This document shows, in pieces, positions 5,843 through 9,350 of a stretch of 9,350 nt of DNA. Location of the stretch: assembly GCA_038326995.1 (NCBI GenBank), contig JBBQKP010000131.1, positions 1 to 9,350 of the forward strand. Reading direction: 5' to 3'. How positions within the stretch are numbered: position 1 is the first letter of the stretch; each line of letters starts with the position of its first letter. Origin of the DNA: JBBQKP01 sp038326995. Its GTDB lineage: Bacteria; Planctomycetota; Phycisphaerae; Tepidisphaerales; Tepidisphaeraceae. Both the position numbers and the translations under genes were made by a program. A model generated the notes under the pieces. The model was not told the origin of the DNA, did not search any database, and worked only from the letters and a program-made list of their open reading frames with translations.

Positions 5843-7261
5843 TTACGCCACGGAAATTCCGGTGATTCGATGGCCCAGAAGTTGAAGCGCGTCAAACGAC
5901 TTGGTCTGGTGTTTCGCGTCGATCATGAGCACGCTGTTGCGGTCAGTCGGCACGACGATCAGCGAATCGTGCGAGAGTGCGACGAATCGGCACGGGCCCG
6001 TGGTGACATTCGCCGCGAATGTGTGCTGGTCTCGCATCTGAGGCAGTTTGACTTCCGGCACGCCGACAATTACCCGGCCGTCGGTTTTCGCGATCGCGAC
6101 TCGCCCGCCGCAGGATGAACTGGCGGTCGGTTCACCGGAAATTTCGAACGACGATTTCAGGTGCGCGGTGCAGTCGATGATGTCGCATCGACCATCGCGC
6201 CGAATGACGACGAACATGCCATCAGCGGAGGGTTCGATGCCGATGATTGAAGCACCCGGCGTGAGCGTCGAAGGCGAGACTTTATCGCGCGACCACTTCC
6301 AGATTCTTCCCCGAACCGCAAAGATGGCCGACCCGTCGCCGCACGCGATGACATGTTTGGGCGCGTGCGTGTCGTCGGATTCGAATGCGTCGTGGCTGAA
6401 CACTTTGGCAGCGCCGCTGGTCAGATCGAACGACGCCAGGCCGAGGGTCGCGTGCGTTGCTAGAACCCGCGTGCCGGTACTTATGAGCGCGACGGAATTG
6501 ATCGCGTGGTCTCCGGTCGAGAGATCACGACCGGCCGGGCTTTCGAGCGTGAGTGTGCGGATCGATCGACCCGTCGCCGTATCGACGACGTGAACCCCGC
6601 CGCGACAGCCGACGATGAGTTGCGATTTGCCGTCTAATGTCACCGCGATAACGCACCGACATGATCCCAGGGCCGAACCGAGTTCGATGACAGGTGATGG
6701 TTTCGCGTCAATTATTCTCACCAGCTTTGTTCCGCCCATGACCAGGATCGAATGGCCCGGTGCTGGCGGCGACTTGCCCGAGGACATGTGCAATGCGCCG
6801 GTGGCGACAGGCTGCGATGTCTCGGCCGCGCGGGTATGTCGAGCAGTCGCAACCGCGACGCGAATCGAGCCGACCATCGCAAGCCCCATGTCGCGCACGC
6901 TCGATCGCATGACATCTTTAAGTTTATGTGCGACATCTGCCTCGCTCACGGTCGTGGTGGCTTCGCTGGCTCGGATGCGCTCAAACGCACTCACGACGGC
7001 GGCGCGGATCGACGGAGAAAGCCTGGCTCCGACGTCGGCCGATTCAATTGAAGCGTGATGAAGCGAATTGATCCACGCGCCCAGTAGTTGCCGATCGGGA
7101 GTCGAGTCGCCGGGCTTGAGTCCGATGGTGATCGAAACGTCGATGACGTGCTTGTCACGTGTCGGAACCGCATCGAGCACGATACGAACCGGGACAGGAT
7201 CTGCCGAGAATACAAGGCCATTTGACGACTTACGCACGAGTGCTGGGGTGCCGATTGCCAT
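5843..7261 (-). CDS. SPFH/band-7-like domain protein with C-terminal beta-propeller
   Basis: No named family is recognised with certainty. From ATG 7261 the product has 472 residues with no signal peptide or membrane helix. Residues about 15-140 resemble the SPFH (stomatin/prohibitin) core: a strand-rich part with HVIDVSITIGLKPGD (39-52), then LSPSIRAAVVSAF (81-93), a helix KLKDVMRSSVRDMGLAMV (113-130) and a closing strand GSIRVAVA (131-138). This matches the order in which SPFH domains alternate helix and strand, but the call is by eye. A low-complexity linker (about 141-168) leads to repeated blades of about 40 residues with patterns such as KLVRIIDA, GGVHVVDTATG, LGLASFDLTSG, GRIWKWSRD, GRCDIIDC and NSVLMIDAK, typical of degenerate WD40/PQQ-like propellers. 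It probably acts as a cytoplasmic scaffold. The frame extends to an ATG at 7318, but the strong GGAGG before 7261 decides the start. Confidence 0.75.
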   Translation of the reverse strand: MAIGTPALVRKSSNGLVFSADPVPVRIVLDAVPTRDKHVIDVSITIGLKPGDSTPDRQLLGAWINSLHHASIESADVGARLSPSIRAAVVSAFERIRASEATTTVSEADVAHKLKDVMRSSVRDMGLAMVGSIRVAVATARHTRAAETSQPVATGALHMSSGKSPPAPGHSILVMGGTKLVRIIDAKPSPVIELGSALGSCRCVIAVTLDGKSQLIVGCRGGVHVVDTATGRSIRTLTLESPAGRDLSTGDHAINSVALISTGTRVLATHATLGLASFDLTSGAAKVFSHDAFESDDTHAPKHVIACGDGSAIFAVRGRIWKWSRDKVSPSTLTPGASIIGIEPSADGMFVVIRRDGRCDIIDCTAHLKSSFEISGEPTASSSCGGRVAIAKTDGRVIVGVPEVKLPQMRDQHTFAANVTTGPCRFVALSHDSLIVVPTDRNSVLMIDAKHQTKSFDALQLLGHRITGISVA

Positions 7262-7269
7262 ATTGAAAT

Positions 7270-7274
7270 CCTCC
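7270..7274 (-). promoter_or_regulatory. Ribosome-binding site deciding the SPFH-propeller start
   Basis: Read on the minus strand, GGAGG lies eight bases upstream of the ATG at 7261. It is the strongest Shine-Dalgarno sequence in the window. It selects this ATG over the one at 7318, which would add 19 residues of unlikely sequence and cover the candidate -10 box. Confidence 0.75.
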
Positions 7275-7391
7275 AAAAGATGTGAAGACGAATCATACCG
7301 CGACGTAATGCTTTCCACATAACAATCGCGTTACGATCGACTTAATCGTGGCAACCGCGCCGAGCGTGCGGACGTGCTACGATGACGCTAC

Positions 7392-7396
7392 AGGAG
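7392..7396 (+). promoter_or_regulatory. Ribosome-binding site of the deacetylase gene
   Basis: AGGAG lies seven bases before the ATG at 7404 and is followed by a second purine-rich AAGGTGG. Its position supports 7404 as the start. Confidence 0.65.
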
Positions 7397-7403
7397 AAGG
7401 TGG

Positions 7404-8333
7404 ATGACGTTGGAATTGGCGAGGCTTAAGTGCTTTTCATCTTCGGCCTATGTCGCGCAGTTGCCCTCGGGGCACGTTTTTCCGATGTCTAAATTCGCCG
7501 ACTCGGCACAGCAGATTCGCGACGGAAAAATTGCGTCGGTCATCGACCCTGGAATCATCAGCGACGTCGATCTGTTTCGCGTGCACACGCGCGAATATGT
7601 GAACTCGATCAGGACGGGAAACTACAATGACCTGACCGCGCTGCGGCTGGGGTTGCCGTGGCATCCGACGATTTCGACCCGTTCGCACGCTGCAACTGCG
7701 GGCACACTCGCGGCGTCGCGCGCGGCGTTGCGCGAGGGCATCGCCGCAAATCTCGCGGGCGGGACGCACCATGCCTTTCCAGATCGCGGCGAAGGATTTT
7801 GCGTGTTCAATGATGTCGCTGTCGCCATTCGTGCGCTGCAGCGCGACGAGCCTTTCATCCAGGTGCTCGTGGTCGATCTTGATGCGCATCAGGGCAACGC
7901 GACGCATTTCATCTTCCATGATGACCCCAACGTGTTCTGTTATTCCGTGCACGTGGGCAGGAATTATCCGAGCAGAAAGGAGCCGGGCGATCTCGACGTG
8001 GAACTCGAGCGTTTCGTCGACGGCCAGATTTATCTCGAGCGCCTTCACGAGACGTTGCCCGGCGTCATTGCTCGCGTCGAGCCTGACATCGCTTTTTTCA
8101 TCGCGGGGGTTGATGTCCACGTTGATGATCAGTTCGGACAAATGAGGCTTTCAACGACACAGATGAAACAGCGCGACGAACTGGCGATCCGGCTGCTTCG
8201 CGACAGCAAAGCCGCGACCGTGGTCGTTTACGGCGGCGGATACAACAGGACGCCCGGCATGACCGCGGCTCTGCACGTGCAGACGATCCAAGTTGCGGCG
8301 GATCGGTTCAATCAGGAACGCGCGTCGGGTTGA
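7404..8333 (+). CDS. Histone-deacetylase-family (class IV, HDAC11-like) zinc hydrolase
   Basis: Zinc-dependent amidohydrolase of the arginase/deacetylase fold, expected to remove acetyl or longer acyl groups from lysine side chains, polyamines or small molecules. The 309-residue length is that of a single catalytic domain. GGTHHAFPDRGEGFCVFNDVAVAI (from residue 119) holds the active-site pair His122-His123 and the class IV-style DRGEGFC segment. DLDAHQGNAT gives zinc ligands Asp160 and His162, and AGVDVHVDDQFGQMRLS gives the third, Asp237. YGGGYNR supplies the catalytic Tyr280. All key residues are present, so the enzyme should be active. There is no signal peptide. It is divergent from the SPFH-propeller gene and convergent, 28 bp away, with a membrane protein gene. 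The physiological substrate cannot be inferred: bacterial members include AcuC-like, acetylpolyamine and acetoin-linked enzymes. Confidence 0.93.
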   Translation: MTLELARLKCFSSSAYVAQLPSGHVFPMSKFADSAQQIRDGKIASVIDPGIISDVDLFRVHTREYVNSIRTGNYNDLTALRLGLPWHPTISTRSHAATAGTLAASRAALREGIAANLAGGTHHAFPDRGEGFCVFNDVAVAIRALQRDEPFIQVLVVDLDAHQGNATHFIFHDDPNVFCYSVHVGRNYPSRKEPGDLDVELERFVDGQIYLERLHETLPGVIARVEPDIAFFIAGVDVHVDDQFGQMRLSTTQMKQRDELAIRLLRDSKAATVVVYGGGYNRTPGMTAALHVQTIQVAADRFNQERASG

Positions 8334-8361
8334 GTTCTAGTCTCTGATGCATCTGATCGGC

Positions 8362-9255
8362 CTAGTACCCGTATGGATCTGCCGCGACTGCTGCGAGGAA
8401 CTTGCGAAACGCGAGGATGACGACGACCGCGGTGATGGCAGCACCGGTCAACGATAGAAGTACGAACGATTGCCAAACCTTTAGGTTTCGCAGGCCTGGC
8501 AGTGCGATCGCGCCCGCGATTGCCGGGACGGACGCCAGAACGATCGCCTGCCAGACTTCCATCTTCGACCACGCTGCGGCGTTGGCGAGCGTTACCCAAA
8601 GTCCGACGAGCACCACAAGTTGATCCGCGAACGAAGACAAATTTCTTCGTAGCACAATCGAAGTAAAGAGCACGCCAGTCGCGGCACAACCCACGAGCAT
8701 GACGTGCTGCGACAGGGCGAGCGAGCCGGTGAGCGCGATGACAAAGCCCGCGCCGACTGCCGTTCCGCTGATCAAAATAGATGCGAGAAACGACGGTGAA
8801 CGAAGGTCCGCGTTGCCGATGCCGATGGCGGTCATTCGGGTCACCAGTGCCATCGGAAGCGCGAGCGCGATCAGCCGTGCGTCGCGTGTGACGTACGCCA
8901 CCGCGAGTGCGGCAAACACGCCGGTCACGACGGCCGCGACGCCGCTGCTGACTCTGTTGTTGGCGTGTGCGATGGCACGCGGACTCGCACGTGCGATGAT
9001 GAGTCCGATACCCGCCGCGGCGCTTAGCAGAACGATGATCGGAAGCAGACGAGTCGTGTCCTTGGGCAGCGGCCAAGGCGACGGAAATTGCGTCAGCCAC
9101 GCCGTCAGGATTGCGCTGACAACGCCCGCGAGAATCGCCCCATCTCTTCGGCGATCAGGCTCGGCCTTGAAGATCAGCCCCGCGAGGATCGATACGACAA
9201 GCGTGATACCGATCGGCAATAGCACGGTGAAAATGGTCTGCTGAGTCGTGTACAT
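8362..9255 (-). CDS. Polytopic inner-membrane protein of unknown function
   Basis: No family is recognised. The 297-residue product has nine to ten hydrophobic stretches likely to cross the membrane: about residues 7-29, 38-56, 69-88, 103-122, 127-146, 153-181, 184-202, 208-229, 236-253 and 260-283. The connecting loops are short. A positively charged loop (KAEPDRRRDG, 30-39) after the first helix suggests that this loop is cytoplasmic. Conserved-looking polar features are few: RNADLRS-like IGNADLRSPS around 147-156 and a C-terminal DPYGY. The hydrophobic segments are rich in alanine, glycine and valine, as in small-molecule transporters or integral-membrane assembly factors, but that does not assign a role. 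The ATG at 9255 is preceded by AGG five bases upstream. The gene is convergent with the deacetylase gene and divergent from the partial gene at 9313. Confidence 0.85.
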   Translation of the reverse strand: MYTTQQTIFTVLLPIGITLVVSILAGLIFKAEPDRRRDGAILAGVVSAILTAWLTQFPSPWPLPKDTTRLLPIIVLLSAAAGIGLIIARASPRAIAHANNRVSSGVAAVVTGVFAALAVAYVTRDARLIALALPMALVTRMTAIGIGNADLRSPSFLASILISGTAVGAGFVIALTGSLALSQHVMLVGCAATGVLFTSIVLRRNLSSFADQLVVLVGLWVTLANAAAWSKMEVWQAIVLASVPAIAGAIALPGLRNLKVWQSFVLLSLTGAAITAVVVILAFRKFLAAVAADPYGY

Positions 9256-9312
9256 GTTGCCTATCGTAGCCGATCGTGCGGAGGAGATTCATCGCCTATC
9301 ATCACGACGACT
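9256..9312. promoter_or_regulatory. Short divergent intergenic region
   Basis: These 57 bases separate the membrane-protein gene from the partial gene at 9313. GGAGGAG at 9280-9286 is a strong purine tract, but it is 26 bases from the ATG at 9313, too far to serve it, and no in-frame start lies at the right distance. TATCAT at 9297-9302 could be a -10 box giving a message with almost no leader. Both ideas are tentative. Confidence 0.3.
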
Positions 9313-9350
9313 ATGTCGCAAAAGCGTGTGGTGATTATCGGCGCGGGAAT
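9313..9350 (+). CDS. Start of a Rossmann-fold, probably FAD/NAD-binding, protein (partial)
   Basis: Only 12 codons and two bases are in the window. They read MSQKRVVIIGAG, a beta strand running into the GxG dinucleotide-binding turn. This N-terminus is typical of FAD-dependent oxidoreductases such as amine oxidases, carotenoid desaturases and other flavin enzymes, and also of some NAD-binding enzymes. The next residue begins with AT, so the full GxGxxG cannot be confirmed. No Shine-Dalgarno sequence sits at a normal distance. Orientation is away from the membrane-protein gene. Confidence 0.7.
   Translation, partial: MSQKRVVIIGAG

Larger units (their letters stand above)
7262..7403. promoter_or_regulatory. 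Divergent intergenic region between the SPFH-propeller and deacetylase genes
   Basis: This 142-bp region separates two divergent genes and should carry both promoters. On the minus strand, TATGAT (forward positions 7292-7297) is a good -10 match about 30 bases upstream of the ATG at 7261, but no clear -35 box accompanies it. On the plus strand, TACGAT at 7378-7383 is a weaker candidate. Small inverted repeats such as ACGAT/ATCGT near 7333-7349 could be operator-like, but are too short to assert. Confidence 0.35.

Noticed and set aside
7262..7318. Longer start of the SPFH-propeller protein at ATG 7318
   Set aside because: The ATG at 7261 has GGAGG at ideal spacing, and the added 19 residues look like untranslated leader.
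8312..9100. 262-residue minus-strand open frame rich in Arg, His and Ser
   Set aside because: It is a shifted frame of the membrane-protein gene, with a composition typical of GC-rich shadow frames.

Overview
The window is an ordinary-looking stretch of bacterial chromosome, moderately GC-rich and densely coded. Its gene families and architectures suggest a planctomycete, possibly of the Phycisphaerae type: an SPFH-like domain fused to a beta-propeller, an HDAC11-like deacetylase, weak or absent Shine-Dalgarno sequences before several genes, and interspersed hairpin repeats. This placement is inference from recognised protein styles; there is no rRNA or other marker here to confirm it. No CRISPR array, integrase, transposase, tRNA or rRNA was seen.

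Layout. Positions 1-1548 (minus) hold the N-terminal two thirds of valyl-tRNA synthetase, cut by the window edge. Positions 1549-1996 are the only long non-coding stretch. It contains two copies of a short hairpin element in opposite orientation, with a 14-bp tandem array of about 6.5 units between them. Positions 1997-5800 (plus) hold four genes in a row: an RluA-family pseudouridine synthase with an S4 domain, a D-2-hydroxyacid dehydrogenase, hisC (histidinol-phosphate aminotransferase) and hisB (imidazoleglycerol-phosphate dehydratase). Positions 5843-7261 (minus) encode a 472-residue protein with an SPFH/band-7-like N-terminal domain followed by a degenerate beta-propeller. Divergent from it, at 7404-8333 (plus), is a class IV (HDAC11-like) histone-deacetylase-family hydrolase with all zinc ligands present. 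Convergent with that, at 8362-9255 (minus), is an unidentified polytopic membrane protein. At 9313 a plus-strand reading frame starts with a dinucleotide-binding motif and runs off the window.

How the genes work together. hisC and hisB catalyse two steps of histidine biosynthesis, with the HisB product (imidazole acetol phosphate) being the HisC substrate, and they are probably co-transcribed. The pseudouridine synthase and the dehydrogenase are packed tightly against each other (6 bp apart, with the dehydrogenase's ribosome-binding site inside the end of the upstream gene). The dehydrogenase is 71 bp before hisC, so all four may share a transcript, but no biochemical link between the first two and histidine synthesis is evident. 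The SPFH-propeller gene and the deacetylase share one divergent intergenic region.

I did not find a convincing undescribed system. The two items most worth a second look are the hairpin/tandem-repeat island at 1653-1901 and the SPFH-beta-propeller protein.
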